DNA of 64,000 nt from contig JAIETK010000004.1 of the NCBI GenBank assembly GCA_019745325.1, positions 62,001-126,000 on the forward strand, in the 5' to 3' direction. This stretch comes from Nitrosomonas sp. (GTDB lineage Bacteria > Pseudomonadota > Gammaproteobacteria > Burkholderiales > Nitrosomonadaceae). Below the pieces are notes generated by a model, which searched no databases, was not told the DNA's origin, and saw nothing but the letters and a program-made list of their open reading frames with translations. Every line of letters starts with the position of its first letter. Within the stretch, counting starts at the first letter, position 1. Made by a program: the position numbers and the translations under genes. This document shows positions 17,752 to 28,107 of the stretch, one piece after another.

Positions 17752-18051
17752 TTAACTTTCTTTCAATGTTATCGCTTCATCAATTTTCTTCTTTAACGCT
17801 ACAATTCTACGCTTAAATTCTTCTATGTCAAAACCGCTTCCGTGGCGGAGCGATAATAATTCGTGGGTTATTTTTAACGCCGCTATAATCGCAATTCTAT
17901 CGGAATCGATAACTTTCCCTTCGGCCTTGATTTCCTGAATTTTATCATCAAGATAAACTGCCGCTAGTTGAATTTCTTCTCGTTCTTGTTCTGGGCAGTT
18001 AATTTGAAACTCTCGTCCCATGATATTGATTTTTAGCAATTCATTATTCAT
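17752..18051 (-). CDS. zapA: cell division protein ZapA
   Basis: 99 aa. MNNELLKINIMGREFQINCPEQE and the long C-terminal helix FDIEEFKRRIVALKKKIDEAI match ZapA, which binds FtsZ and bundles protofilaments at the division ring. Its start overlaps the end of the upstream ZapB-like gene by eight bases, so the two are coupled. 6S RNA lies directly downstream. Confidence 0.92.
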   Translation of the reverse strand: MNNELLKINIMGREFQINCPEQEREEIQLAAVYLDDKIQEIKAEGKVIDSDRIAIIAALKITHELLSLRHGSGFDIEEFKRRIVALKKKIDEAITLKES

Positions 18052-18241
18052 TTTTTGGAATAGTCGTCAAAAGTGTTTCAAGCCGGTCTGCGGCAACATG
18101 AATTTTCTCATTGAGCTTTTCACATTGCTCGTGAGAAGCTGCCAGCTCTTTGCGCAGCTTACTGTTTTCGGAACGGCTATCCTGATACAAACGAATGAGC
18201 AGATAAACCCTTTCTTCCAGAAATTTCAATTCTGTTTCCAT
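18044..18241 (-). CDS. ZapB-like small coiled-coil protein (TIGR02449 type)
   Basis: 65 aa, a single coiled coil: METELKFLEERVYLLIRLYQ, then NSKLRKELAASHEQCEKLNEKIHVA. Genes of this type sit immediately upstream of zapA in many beta- and gammaproteobacteria and are thought to act in division-ring assembly. The eight-base overlap with zapA supports co-expression. Confidence 0.8.
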   Translation of the reverse strand: METELKFLEERVYLLIRLYQDSRSENSKLRKELAASHEQCEKLNEKIHVAADRLETLLTTIPKNE

Positions 18242-18374
18242 GTGACACTAACTCTCGAATAATTAACAGGTTATAGAATATGTAACCAATTTACAATTCT
18301 GTTTATGTGCCCTAGAAACATTATATTTTAGTTGTTGAATTATTATTTATTTGGTTATGCAAATATCTTGCAGA

Positions 18375-18620
18375 TTAAAGTTTATTATGGGTCCCATCGC
18401 AAAACGGACGGTTGCCGGTTTTTTTGCAAGTGCATAGCCAAACGGTTTTATTTTCGCTGACAGAAAATTTATGAGGCGTAAATCCGGTGCCTCTGTGGGA
18501 GCCATCGCAAAAAGGTTGCGATTTACTCTGACCGCAGGAGCACCAAAAGTAATCTTTTCCTGATTCAAGTTTTACTTCTATTGGCGAAAAACGTTGCGCT
18601 TGATTTGAAGATTCGCTCAT
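18375..18620 (-). CDS. CDGSH iron-sulfur domain protein (two motifs)
   Basis: 81 aa with two tandem CDGSH centres: WCSCGQSKSQPFCDGSH and LCTCKKTGNRPFCDGTH. Each has the C-x-C...C...H ligand set for a [2Fe-2S] cluster. The double-motif form is common in bacteria and lacks a membrane anchor. Its role, probably redox or cluster transfer, is not established. It is flanked by long AT-rich gaps and looks monocistronic. Confidence 0.92.
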   Translation of the reverse strand: MSESSNQAQRFSPIEVKLESGKDYFWCSCGQSKSQPFCDGSHRGTGFTPHKFSVSENKTVWLCTCKKTGNRPFCDGTHNKL

Positions 18621-18856
18621 TTCTATATCTCTTTAACAAAATATTAATATCAGATCGTTTAAGTAGCCATATTTACATTAGAAAGATGTATTTCTTATGG
18701 ATTTATCTTTTTTATTAATAAGATATATCATCATTCTATTTTTTTCTTCTAATAAGATTCTCTAATGGGTTGTAATAAAAAGGTTAAGCATAAGTTCCAA
18801 TTTGATAGCGATTACGGATGCTCACGTCATTATCTTTAGTTTTGAGTTGAAAAAAT

Positions 18857-20029
18857 TTAAACAAACAGCCGTAATGCACTTGGACTACCAGCCAAAATAT
18901 GGTTATTTTTCATTACATTTTGTATTTCAATCAGTTGCTGTTTGCTTCTTTGAATTCCACTATCGCTAAGTGGCACGCGGTTATCATCAACCATAATTCC
19001 CCCCAGCGTATTTGAGAAGATTTTTGCAAGGTGCGTCATCTGATCAAAGACTCTCTCTCCATGCGCCACTCGTGGAACATCCAACAAAAATGTGACGCCG
19101 TGTGTGGTTAATGATTTCATGTTATCCGGCAGGAATGGCGAGGATTCATAGTTACTGAGCGTGAATAGGGTATTGTTGCTATCATCGCGATATTTAAACA
19201 ATCCATCTGAATCAAGCTTGAATCCGGACGCTTCCGCTAACGCGCGAATTTTGGTGCCGACAAAAGCGCCGTCATCTTTACTAATGATATTGATACCGAT
19301 CATGACATCGACGTCAGCGCAAAATTTGTCAAGCGCGACGGCTTTCTCGTGGGTGCTGACAATATCCGGACATTCGGCCGTGGCTTGTGTTTGTGATGCG
19401 AAATCAAGCACCAAGTCGCGGAATTTGGATAAATTCACTTCACTGATCGGGCCGGCTCTATCCGCCAGCTGCAGGCAGCCTTTGATATGGCCGTAACCGT
19501 CGCTGTCAACGTTGGATTCATTGGTGATTTCCTCCCAAGGCTCATCTTTGTCGGGTTGTCCCAGCCAATAGACAGGTTTTCCAAAATCGAATTTTCTCTG
19601 CAGTAATTTTGCGATATGCGTATTAGGTATGACTGAGTCCGAGCGGATATTGACGATATAACTGGTATTGCTGTCATAATCAAGCAAGGGCGAAGTTGCG
19701 GCTGAACTACTCACGATATTTGCATGAAAAGATGGGGCGGTGTGAACGGCCGGAGGAATTGATACTTTCTGGGACTCGCTGAGCGGTAATTCTTTTTGCT
19801 GCTCGAGCATATCGGATTGCGGATCCGCTGGCGCTTTATTAAATTTGGGCTCAATACGCTGGAATGGATCTTCGGTATTCTGCTTGTCCAATAGAATGTC
19901 ATCGTGCTCATGATCGAATGCGGCTTGCACCTTGCGCCGGTAACGCAGCTGTTGCAACCAATTGAAAACCACTACACCAGCAATAACGATGATACCGATG
20001 ATGATTAAACTTATTTGCAAATCACTCAT
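18857..20029 (-). CDS. zipA: cell division protein ZipA
   Basis: 390 aa from the ATG at 20029, preceded by GGAGAGAATAAGC. A single N-terminal membrane anchor (LQISLIIIGIIVIAGVVVF) is followed by a basic stretch, a long Pro/Gln/Ser linker and a C-terminal ZipA domain from about 250 (VMIGINIISKDDGAFVGTKIRAL, FTLSNYESSPFLPD, THGVTFLLDVPRVAHGERVFDQM). ZipA tethers FtsZ to the membrane. It lies about 95 bp downstream of smc, the common smc-zipA order. The linker is longer than in many homologues. Confidence 0.88.
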   Translation of the reverse strand: MSDLQISLIIIGIIVIAGVVVFNWLQQLRYRRKVQAAFDHEHDDILLDKQNTEDPFQRIEPKFNKAPADPQSDMLEQQKELPLSESQKVSIPPAVHTAPSFHANIVSSSAATSPLLDYDSNTSYIVNIRSDSVIPNTHIAKLLQRKFDFGKPVYWLGQPDKDEPWEEITNESNVDSDGYGHIKGCLQLADRAGPISEVNLSKFRDLVLDFASQTQATAECPDIVSTHEKAVALDKFCADVDVMIGINIISKDDGAFVGTKIRALAEASGFKLDSDGLFKYRDDSNNTLFTLSNYESSPFLPDNMKSLTTHGVTFLLDVPRVAHGERVFDQMTHLAKIFSNTLGGIMVDDNRVPLSDSGIQRSKQQLIEIQNVMKNNHILAGSPSALRLFV

Positions 20030-20123
20030 GCTTATTCTCTCCAAATTTCCTTCTGCTTTTTCTAAAACGGTTGCATTCATCTGCCAAGAAAAGATTACGT
20101 CAGCAATCAATGATTGACAATAA

Positions 20124-23100
20124 TCATTGATTAATTGTTACTTTATCCCGCTTTCCCATCTTAATAGCATCTGCCAGATCGACAGCGACTATTCTTGAAA
20201 CTCCTTGTTCTTGCATTGTAACTCCGATTAGGCGCTGTGCCATCTCCATTGTTATTTTATTATGGCTGATGAAAATGAATTGCGTGCGTTCCGCCATCTT
20301 TTTAACCAGTTCGCAAAAACGGCCGGTATTACTGTCGTCGAGCGGGGCGTCGACTTCGTCCAATAAACAAAACGGTGCTGGATTTAGCCGGAATAAAGAA
20401 AAAATCAAGGCGAGCGCGGTCAAGGCTTTTTCTCCCCCCGACAATAAATGGATAGAACTATTTTTTTTACCAGGCGGTTGCGCCATCAGCATCAAACCGG
20501 CATCAACCGTTTTGTCTTCATAAAGCGTAAGCCTGGCATTTCCGCCAGAAAATATTAACGGGAAAATTTCGCATAGATGTTGATTGGTCAAATCCAACGT
20601 CTCTTGCAGGCGCAATTGTGTTTCGCGATCAATCTGCTGCATGGCGTGGTCTAATATTGTGATTGCATCGCTTAGATCTTGAATTTGGATCAGCAAATTA
20701 GATTCCCTTGCTTTTGCGGCTTCAAGCTCGTCTAACGCGGCAAGATTCACAGCTCCTAATGCTGCAATTCCTGCATTCAGCTGACGAATGTCGGTTTGTA
20801 ACGCGGCTGCTTTTTTGTTTTTGAGCAGCGGTATTAGTTGCCCGGTATCGACTCCGGTTTCCTGAATCATTTCATCGAGTTGCCGGATTGCTATTTCTGC
20901 GGCTTGTTCTTGAAGGCGGGCTTGGCTGATATCTTCTCGCAGGGCATAGGATTTTTGTTCGAATGCCATGCGGGCATCGCCGATCTGCCGTAACTGACCC
21001 GCGATACTGTCGGCCTCGGCCCGGACTTGCGCGGCATCCAGTTTGATTGCGTGGCGTTTTGCCACTGCCGTATCTAAAGTCTCTTGGAGCGGTGACAATT
21101 CCACCTGGCTTCTTTCCAGCTGCAAGGCATTGTATTCTTCATTCAGTCTTTGATAGTTCTCATCAATAGTCAGTAAGCTGTTTTCGATCTCGGTAATTTT
21201 GTTTTGGCAGGTTTGCAAATAAAACGCAGCATCCTGTAATTCTTTCGAGGTTTGCAGCATTTTTTGCTGTTGATCGGAAAACTGTTGATTTGCGGCTTCC
21301 CATGCAAGCTGAGCTTGGTGCGCGATGGATTTGGAATTTTCGATTTGTTTCAGATTTTTTTGATACCGTTCACTAGCCGATTGCTGCTGGGCAAGCTCGC
21401 TATTCAATGCTTGTTCGATTTCATGTAATTCCTGGTTGATTTGATTACTGCGGTGGATGGCGCGCTCGTGGATTTGCGACTGCTTCACCCACTCGAGTTG
21501 CAGTTGGTGGCATTCCTGTTGTAAACGCTTACTTTTCTCACCCATTTCGTGAATGACCTGTTTCAACTCATTGCATTGGCGATCCGCTTGAATCATCAAT
21601 TGCTGCTGTTTTTCGAATTGTGAATCGAGCTGGGCAATTTCTTCACGCAGTTGAACCAGCTCTTTCTGCCGGGATAAAACGCCATGCAAGTGCGAATCAG
21701 GGGCATAGAACGTGATGCCGTGGCGGGTAATTCGATGTCCTTGCGGTGTTACCAATATTTCTCCAGGAGTGAGCGATGATCTGTGTGTCAAGCCTTGTTG
21801 AAGATTCTCAGCGACGTACACATGGCTCAGCCAATTTTCCAGCACCGGCTGGATTTCGGATTGACCGCAGTTGATATAGGCGAGCAATCGCTTGCAGTTC
21901 CTGGCTGTGGAATTGATTTCGGTTACCGGATCAAGAGCGGCGGGACGGTTTTTTTCAAAAACTGCCCATTTTCCGGTTGGCGCTTCCTCAATCCAGTTCT
22001 GTATTTGTTCTAATTGTTCGATTTCAATGCTGTTGAGAAACTCGCGTAATACTGCTTCTAGAGCGACTTCCCATGCAGATTCAATTTGGATTTTTTGCCA
22101 TAACCTCGGTAAGCCATGCCAATGACGTTGATTCAACCATGCGTTGAGGTCCTGATTCTCTTCCAGTTTGTGTTGTAAGTTTTGTAATGCTTCGAAGCGC
22201 GCCGTTGCTTGAGATATGGCTTGTTGAAGTTGCAGAACTTGAGTTGCCGTTTGTTCCTTACTTGCCTGCGCGGCCGACAGTTCGTTCTGAGTATTCCGGG
22301 AGGCTAGATTTTCAGCGTTGAGCGTGTTTTCCGTTTGCTTGATTGCGGTTTCAAGCTCGGCTAATTTCCGCGGGTCGATGTATTCCAATTCATTTTTTTC
22401 ATGGATTAAGCGGCCTCGGCGTATTTCCAGTTGCTGGATATTTTTAATCGAATAAGTTTGATGGTTTTCTTCCAGCTGATTGGCTTGCTCGATAATTAAG
22501 AGATTGCGCCGGCTCTCGTTCAATTTATCCTGGCAGTCGCGAAAGCTTGCTTCGATTGCCGGTAGTTCCGCATTCTTCCGGTTATTATTAATAATGCACT
22601 GCTGATGAATGGCTTCGGCTTTGTATTTTTCTTGTTGCCAATAGGTAAGCTCGTCATTTTTTATGACTGTATTTTCGGCAGATGCCTGCAACCGGCTTTC
22701 AATCTGCAGCATCTGTTGGGTGATGCGTTCATGCGTGCTTTGCAAATGACCGATTTCCAGCTCCAAACGCCCGATTTCCGCATCGGCGGCGTACAATTCT
22801 CCCTGGACTTGGAGCTGTTTCTCATTGATGGTGCTTTCATTTACGCGAGTGTCTTCATATTTTTTTTCTGCATCGCGTTGGTTGAGCAGCGTGCTTTCAA
22901 GCTCGGTTTCCCGTTGAAGGATGGTTTGTTGCGCCGAGTTGCGCTGGGCGATGGCTTCGGTTTTATTCAGCAGCCAAAGCAGGGTTTGCGATGTTAACAG
23001 TTTTTCTTGTAATAACTGGTACTGCTGCGCCTTCTGCGCTTGAATCTCCATCTGTTGCAGCTGGGTTTCCAGTTCTTGCCGGATATCTTCCAGTCTTGTG

Positions 23101-23672
23101 AGATTTTTTAGTGTTTCAGCAAGCCGCGAAGCAGTTTCTTGCTTTCTTTCCCGGTATTGAGAGATACCGGCGGCTTCTTCCAGGAAACTTTTTAATTCTT
23201 GCGGTCTGGCCTCGATGATTTTGGAAATCATGCCTTGCTCAATAATGGCATAACCGCGTCCACCGACGCCGGTACCGAGAAAAAGATCCGCAATATCGCG
23301 GCGCCTTACATGTAAGTTATTGATGTAATAATTTGATTGGCCATCTCGCTGCAAGACTCGTTTAATGGCAATTTCAGCATAACTGGACCATTGACCGGTT
23401 ATCTGGTTTAAGTGATTGTCAAAAACCAGTTCAACACTTGCACGGCCAACGGCTTTCCGGTGATCGGATCCTGAAAAAATGACATCTTGCATCGAATCGC
23501 CCCGTAATGCCGAGGCTTTGGATTCACCGAGAACCCAGCGGACCGCGTCGATAATATTGGATTTGCCGCAACCATTCGGTCCCACAATGCCTACGAGGTC
23601 TTGCGAGATGGAAATTGCAGTGGGTTCGACAAATGATTTGAAGCCGGCGAGCTTGATTTGTGCTAGTCGCAA
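20124..23672 (-). CDS. smc: chromosome segregation ATPase SMC
   Basis: 1182 aa. The N-terminal head has Walker A GIVGPNGCGKSNIIDAV and the R-loop region; two long coiled coils flank a hinge at about 500-640. The C-terminal head has the signature LSGGEKALTALALIFSLF and Walker B/D-loop LLDEVDAPLDDSNTGRF. SMC condenses and helps segregate the chromosome, normally with ScpA and ScpB, which are not in this window. It is divergent from queF, with 81 bp between. Confidence 0.97.
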   Translation of the reverse strand: MRLAQIKLAGFKSFVEPTAISISQDLVGIVGPNGCGKSNIIDAVRWVLGESKASALRGDSMQDVIFSGSDHRKAVGRASVELVFDNHLNQITGQWSSYAEIAIKRVLQRDGQSNYYINNLHVRRRDIADLFLGTGVGGRGYAIIEQGMISKIIEARPQELKSFLEEAAGISQYRERKQETASRLAETLKNLTRLEDIRQELETQLQQMEIQAQKAQQYQLLQEKLLTSQTLLWLLNKTEAIAQRNSAQQTILQRETELESTLLNQRDAEKKYEDTRVNESTINEKQLQVQGELYAADAEIGRLELEIGHLQSTHERITQQMLQIESRLQASAENTVIKNDELTYWQQEKYKAEAIHQQCIINNNRKNAELPAIEASFRDCQDKLNESRRNLLIIEQANQLEENHQTYSIKNIQQLEIRRGRLIHEKNELEYIDPRKLAELETAIKQTENTLNAENLASRNTQNELSAAQASKEQTATQVLQLQQAISQATARFEALQNLQHKLEENQDLNAWLNQRHWHGLPRLWQKIQIESAWEVALEAVLREFLNSIEIEQLEQIQNWIEEAPTGKWAVFEKNRPAALDPVTEINSTARNCKRLLAYINCGQSEIQPVLENWLSHVYVAENLQQGLTHRSSLTPGEILVTPQGHRITRHGITFYAPDSHLHGVLSRQKELVQLREEIAQLDSQFEKQQQLMIQADRQCNELKQVIHEMGEKSKRLQQECHQLQLEWVKQSQIHERAIHRSNQINQELHEIEQALNSELAQQQSASERYQKNLKQIENSKSIAHQAQLAWEAANQQFSDQQQKMLQTSKELQDAAFYLQTCQNKITEIENSLLTIDENYQRLNEEYNALQLERSQVELSPLQETLDTAVAKRHAIKLDAAQVRAEADSIAGQLRQIGDARMAFEQKSYALREDISQARLQEQAAEIAIRQLDEMIQETGVDTGQLIPLLKNKKAAALQTDIRQLNAGIAALGAVNLAALDELEAAKARESNLLIQIQDLSDAITILDHAMQQIDRETQLRLQETLDLTNQHLCEIFPLIFSGGNARLTLYEDKTVDAGLMLMAQPPGKKNSSIHLLSGGEKALTALALIFSLFRLNPAPFCLLDEVDAPLDDSNTGRFCELVKKMAERTQFIFISHNKITMEMAQRLIGVTMQEQGVSRIVAVDLADAIKMGKRDKVTINQ

Positions 23673-23753
23673 TTTTTTGTTTAGCGGATTAGGCGGTTAT
23701 AATAGTCGGCAGCGCTATCTGCGCTTTGTTTAATTTTACCATGAGCAAGAAGA

Positions 23754-24173
23754 ATGACTAGCAAACCCCAGAAGTCTCTTGAAACATTCCCTAATCCCTA
23801 TGCTGACCGGGATTACCATATTCATATGGAAATCCCGGAGTTTACCTGTTTATGTCCCAAGACAGGGCAGCCGGATTTTGCAACTTTGATTTTGGATTAT
23901 GTCCCCGACAAAAAATGTATTGAGTTAAAAAGCCTCAAACTTTATATCTGGTCATACCGGAATGAAGGGGTTTTTCATGAAGCGGTCACCAACAAAATTC
24001 TCGATGATTTCGTTGCTATCCTGAAGCCGAGATACTTGCGTCTAATCGCGCGTTTTTATGTCCGGGGAGGCATTTTTACCAATGTTGCCGTTGAATACCG
24101 GAAAAAAGGATGGAAAGGTAAGTCACTGATTCTAATTGATGAATCTTTGAGTGGATCTAATATTCGCGAATGA
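23754..24173 (+). CDS. queF: NADPH-dependent 7-cyano-7-deazaguanine reductase QueF
   Basis: 139 aa, the short single-domain form. It reduces preQ0 to preQ1 in queuosine synthesis. [35 protein letters not shown] contains the catalytic Cys and the QueF motif; [12 protein letters not shown] carries the substrate-binding Glu and His region. No other queuosine gene is adjacent. An AT-rich inverted repeat at 24190-24210 (TAAGTT...AACTTA) after the stop may serve as a weak terminator. Confidence 0.95.
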   Translation: MTSKPQKSLETFPNPYADRDYHIHMEIPEFTCLCPKTGQPDFATLILDYVPDKKCIELKSLKLYIWSYRNEGVFHEAVTNKILDDFVAILKPRYLRLIARFYVRGGIFTNVAVEYRKKGWKGKSLILIDESLSGSNIRE

Positions 24174-24326
24174 GTATTGATTATTATTTTAAGTTGATGT
24201 ACATAACTTATTGATTTTAAAAGACTGTTGCTATTTAATAATTTTCTTATATGAAAAAAATAGTTTGCAAAGACGAATTTTTTATATATCCTGTAGGACG
24301 GTATGGATATAAAAAATTGTATATAG

Positions 24327-25625
24327 ATGATTTTAAAAAGAAATAGCTTAATTGTTTTATTGTTTTCGCTAATTTTCTGGTCTTTTTTGTTCTCGTCAAT
24401 AAGCGCTTACGCTGATAAATTAGTTCCGATCAAAAAAAACCAGCACCATGAAAATTTATGGGATCGCATCCGCAACGGGTTCGCACTGACTCTCCCGCCT
24501 GACAATAAAGCGATTCGAAAAATTGAAGCGCCATATACGCAGAATCCTCATGCATTCAATCATATCGTTGCTAGCAGTGAACGTTATTTGTTTTATGTAG
24601 TAGAGGAGATCGAACGCCGCAATATGCCGATGGAGATCGCATTGATTCCGGTGATTGAGAGTTCCTATAATCCACTGATTAAATCGGATAACCGATCGGC
24701 CGGTTTGTGGCAATTTATCCCGGAAACGGCGAAGATATTGGGTTTGACACAGAATGTGTGGCATGATGATCGCCGGGATATCGTCGCGTCAACGCAAGCG
24801 GCTCTTGATTATCTTCAGTATCTGTACCGGAAGTTTGACAATTGGAAGCTAGCGATTGCCGCTTATAATGTCGGTGAGGGTGTTGTCAGTAAAGCGCTTG
24901 CCAGGAACTTGCATAAAGGCAGACCGGTCAGTTTTTATGATTTGAATTTGCCGATAGAAGCCAAGCATTATGTTTATAAGTTATTGGCGATAAAAGATAT
25001 CGTTACCAATTCTAAGAAATATGGTATTCAACTTCGACCGATACCGAATCGACCGTATTTTGACGAGGTAAAAATACATGAACACATCGATATCTCTCTT
25101 GTTACCCGCCTAGCTAATATTTCCGACATTGAATTTACCGCACTCAATCCAGCTTACAACCGTTTTGTCATAAAAGTCTCGGACGAACCGAGGACATTAT
25201 TGTTGCCGAAAGATAAGAAAGAAATTTTTGTCCAAAATTTGGAAACATATCAAGATCCCCGGTTCTCGTGGCGAATTTACCATGTCCAAAAAGGCGAGAA
25301 AATTAATGACATTGCCGCTCGCCATGGAACTACAGTAAAACAACTGCAAACCATCAATGGAATCGCGCGGAATAAAAATCTTGTCTTTGGTCAGAAAATA
25401 TTGGTGCCACAGTCAGTCTTAGTCGCTGAAAGTAAGAAGGATGCGATTGTTCAGAAGAAAAGGCAGTTCTGGAATGATAAATCCGATGTGCATATTGTGA
25501 AAAAAGGCGATACGTTGTATCACATCGCCAGACGTTACCGTACTACGGTTGACCAAATAAAACAGTGGAACAATAGCAATGATAATCTGTCGATCGGTCA
25601 AAAACTGTATATCGTAAAAAGCTGA
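24327..25625 (+). CDS. mltD: membrane-bound lytic murein transglycosylase D-like, two LysM domains
   Basis: 432 aa. A signal segment (LIVLLFSLIFWSFLFSSISAYA) is followed by an SLT domain with the catalytic Glu in IPVIESSYNP, then NRSAGLWQFIPETAKILGL and AIAAYNVGEG. Two LysM modules follow: YHVQKGEKINDIAARHGTT and HIVKKGDTLYHIARRYRTT. It cleaves glycan strands in the periplasm. No lipobox Cys is visible in the signal peptide, unlike E. coli MltD. A strongly AT-rich leader precedes it. Confidence 0.9.
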   Translation: MILKRNSLIVLLFSLIFWSFLFSSISAYADKLVPIKKNQHHENLWDRIRNGFALTLPPDNKAIRKIEAPYTQNPHAFNHIVASSERYLFYVVEEIERRNMPMEIALIPVIESSYNPLIKSDNRSAGLWQFIPETAKILGLTQNVWHDDRRDIVASTQAALDYLQYLYRKFDNWKLAIAAYNVGEGVVSKALARNLHKGRPVSFYDLNLPIEAKHYVYKLLAIKDIVTNSKKYGIQLRPIPNRPYFDEVKIHEHIDISLVTRLANISDIEFTALNPAYNRFVIKVSDEPRTLLLPKDKKEIFVQNLETYQDPRFSWRIYHVQKGEKINDIAARHGTTVKQLQTINGIARNKNLVFGQKILVPQSVLVAESKKDAIVQKKRQFWNDKSDVHIVKKGDTLYHIARRYRTTVDQIKQWNNSNDNLSIGQKLYIVKS

Positions 25626-25667
25626 TGGGGAGTAGACGAAGGCTCCGCTTTCTGATCCTAAAAGTCA

Positions 25668-27143
25668 TTAGCTGTAAAGTTCCCTTAGTAATTCAATTCC
25701 CCAACTGACGCCGAATCCGGTAATTTCACTATCTACGGCGCCCAATCCGCCTTTGTGACTGCTGGCGGATAAATCCATATGCAACCACGGTGTATCATCG
25801 GCAACAAATTTTTGTAAGAAACAGGCAGCGAGAATGTGATCGAATTCGCCATCCAGTTCGCATTGTTTGATATCTGCGATTGTACTCTCCAGACTTTCTT
25901 CATAGTCCTTGTCCATAGGAAACACGCAAACGCGTTCTCCGCAATTGCTGCCAGCCGTAACCGCTTTTTGGGAGAGCTCGCCGCGATTGCTAAAGACTCC
26001 GCTGTAACGCGATCCCAGCGCGGTTTTCATGCTGCCTGTCAGAGTGGCGAAATCAATAATCAGATCAGGTTTTTGTCTGCTCGCTAGGGTCAGCGTGTCA
26101 GCCAGTACCATTCGCCCCTCTGCATCGGTATGGACGATTTCAATCGACAATCCGCTGAGTGCTGTAATTACGTCACTTTGCTTATAGGCGCGAGGACTGA
26201 TATGGTTCTGCGCGATCGCCAGCCAGCAATCGATGTTAATAGGGATCTCAGCACGCGTAGCCGCCAATAAAATGCCCAAAGCAACCGCCGATCCGTTCAT
26301 GTCTTCGTGCATACCTTGCATGTAACGCGCGGGTTTTAAATTGTGACCGCCGGTATCAAAGCAAATACCCTTACCAACTAACGCGATGCTTTTGTGTTGC
26401 GCGTTTCGATTGACGTGATGCTGCAAATGTACAATTGCAGCATCTTCGGTATCGCTGCCTTGAGCCACGGCGACGAAAGCGCCCGCTTCCATTTCCTTGA
26501 GCTTGTTAAAATCAAATTCCTGATATTTCCAGCCTTCACTGTCTGCCAGTTTTTTTATTTGCTGGCGGTAAGTCTTGGGTGTTAATTCATTAGCAGGTAA
26601 CACCGTGAGGCCGCGGGCCAATAAATTTCCCTCAGCCAATGCCCGTTGCATTTTGAAGTTTTCGTTATCTTTATATCCATATAAGTTAATTTTGGTTAGC
26701 GGTTTTCTGACGGGCTTATTTTTTCTCACGGGTAAAGTGGCGCCATTGACCCATGCAACATACAACGCGCATTCCGCAAAGCTTCTTTTTTGTTGTGTGG
26801 TGCCAAGCGTCACAATGTGTATTTCCGCCGGGTTTTCCTGTAGCAACAATTTCATGGCTTTGCGCATGGCGGTCTGCTGGTTAAAAACCGGTTGGGCGCT
26901 ATCCAGCATGACCCAGCTGCATAGTTCTCCATTCTGTAAATTTGCGCATACGGGGGTTTCACAGAGATCGGTCAATTTCATATCCCGCCGCAGCAGCAAC
27001 TGATGCAATGATTCCTCGCCGGGAATCGGATGTTTTTTGGAGAGCTTTTCTTGTTTGGGTAAAACTACGAGTATGTAGGATGCTTTAATAGATGGGTGAT
27101 CAAATAATGATATATTCTGATTCTGGTGAAGTGTTGCCAGCAT
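25668..27143 (-). CDS. M17 leucyl aminopeptidase-family protein
   Basis: 491 aa. The metal- and substrate-binding motifs are present in slightly divergent form: VGKGICFDTGGHNLKPARYM, HEDMNGSAVALG and VHTDAEGRMVLADTLTLA. All Asp, Lys and Glu ligands of E. coli PepA appear to be kept, although Thr replaces Ser in the DSGG motif and His replaces Asn before TDAEGR. It should be a cytosolic hexameric aminopeptidase. The N-terminal domain differs from PepA, so a second PepA paralogue may exist elsewhere; I therefore give no symbol. Confidence 0.85.
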   Translation of the reverse strand: MLATLHQNQNISLFDHPSIKASYILVVLPKQEKLSKKHPIPGEESLHQLLLRRDMKLTDLCETPVCANLQNGELCSWVMLDSAQPVFNQQTAMRKAMKLLLQENPAEIHIVTLGTTQQKRSFAECALYVAWVNGATLPVRKNKPVRKPLTKINLYGYKDNENFKMQRALAEGNLLARGLTVLPANELTPKTYRQQIKKLADSEGWKYQEFDFNKLKEMEAGAFVAVAQGSDTEDAAIVHLQHHVNRNAQHKSIALVGKGICFDTGGHNLKPARYMQGMHEDMNGSAVALGILLAATRAEIPINIDCWLAIAQNHISPRAYKQSDVITALSGLSIEIVHTDAEGRMVLADTLTLASRQKPDLIIDFATLTGSMKTALGSRYSGVFSNRGELSQKAVTAGSNCGERVCVFPMDKDYEESLESTIADIKQCELDGEFDHILAACFLQKFVADDTPWLHMDLSASSHKGGLGAVDSEITGFGVSWGIELLRELYS

Positions 27144-27312
27144 TGAAAACTTTCCTGTCGAGTATTATTTTTAGAGTGACAATATCGGAAGTCATTGCAT
27201 TAAGAATGATTGCAGATAATGTTGCTATTATATACGGGTTACGGGTGTTTGGGCTGCGTAGCCAGTTGCAGAAAAGTGTATCCTTCCGTGTGAAAAATGG
27301 AGAATAAAATTA

Positions 27313-28107
27313 ATGCGCCAGTACCTCGAGCTAATGCAGCATGTGATAGACCATGGTTATCGGAAATCCGACCGGACCGGGACTGGCACGCTGTCTATTT
27401 TCGGGCACCAAATGCGTTTCAATCTTGCCGATGGCTTTCCATTGGTGACCACTAAGAAATGTCATTTAAAATCGATTATCTATGAATTGCTTTGGTTTCT
27501 CAGGGGTGATACAAATATCCATTACTTACACGATCACGGTGTTACAATTTGGGATGAATGGGCTGATGAGAATGGTGATTTAGGGCCTATCTATGGCCAC
27601 CAGTGGAGGTCCTGGACGACGGCGGATGGCCGTTGTATCGATCAGCTCCAGCAAGTAATCGAACAAATCAGAAGCACTCCCGATTCGCGGCGCATGCTGG
27701 TTTCTTCTTGGAATGTCGGGGAGCTCCACAAAATGCGGCTGCCTCCCTGTCATGCTTTTTTTCAGTTTTATGTAGCAGGTGGCCGGTTGTCGTGTCAGCT
27801 TTATCAGCGTAGCGCGGATATTTTTCTGGGCGTACCGTTCAATATTGCATCCTATGCCCTGCTAACAATGATGATCGCGCAAGTTTGCGAGCTTGACGCC
27901 GGTGATTTCGTTCATACCTTGGGCGATGCGCATTTGTATCTGAATCACCTGGATCAAGCGCGTGAGCAATTACTGCGTGAACCGAGAGCACTTCCTATGA
28001 TGAAATTAAATCCTGAAATACGAGAGATTCATGATTTTAAATATGAAGATTTTATTTTGGAAAAGTATGATCCCCATCCTGCAATTAAAGCAGTGGTAGC
28101 CGTATGA
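27313..28107 (+). CDS. thyA: thymidylate synthase
   Basis: 264 aa, the length of the E. coli enzyme. It methylates dUMP to dTMP using methylene-tetrahydrofolate. Landmarks are [22 protein letters not shown] N-terminus, [17 protein letters not shown], the catalytic Cys in [10 protein letters not shown], and [21 protein letters not shown]. The stop overlaps the folA start by ATGA (28104-28107), so dihydrofolate made here is recycled by the next gene. Confidence 0.97.
   Translation: MRQYLELMQHVIDHGYRKSDRTGTGTLSIFGHQMRFNLADGFPLVTTKKCHLKSIIYELLWFLRGDTNIHYLHDHGVTIWDEWADENGDLGPIYGHQWRSWTTADGRCIDQLQQVIEQIRSTPDSRRMLVSSWNVGELHKMRLPPCHAFFQFYVAGGRLSCQLYQRSADIFLGVPFNIASYALLTMMIAQVCELDAGDFVHTLGDAHLYLNHLDQAREQLLREPRALPMMKLNPEIREIHDFKYEDFILEKYDPHPAIKAVVAV

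Noticed and set aside
24190..24210. AT-rich inverted repeat after queF as a terminator
   Set aside because: Short, AT-only stem with an internal bulge; too weak to list as a separate terminator.
25668..27143. Divergent M17 motifs as evidence of an inactive aminopeptidase
   Set aside because: All metal-binding and catalytic Lys/Asp/Glu/Arg positions seem to be kept; the changes are at neighbouring residues.
27092..27307. 71-codon open frame upstream of thyA
   Set aside because: It overlaps the divergent aminopeptidase start, lacks a ribosome site and has no recognisable features.
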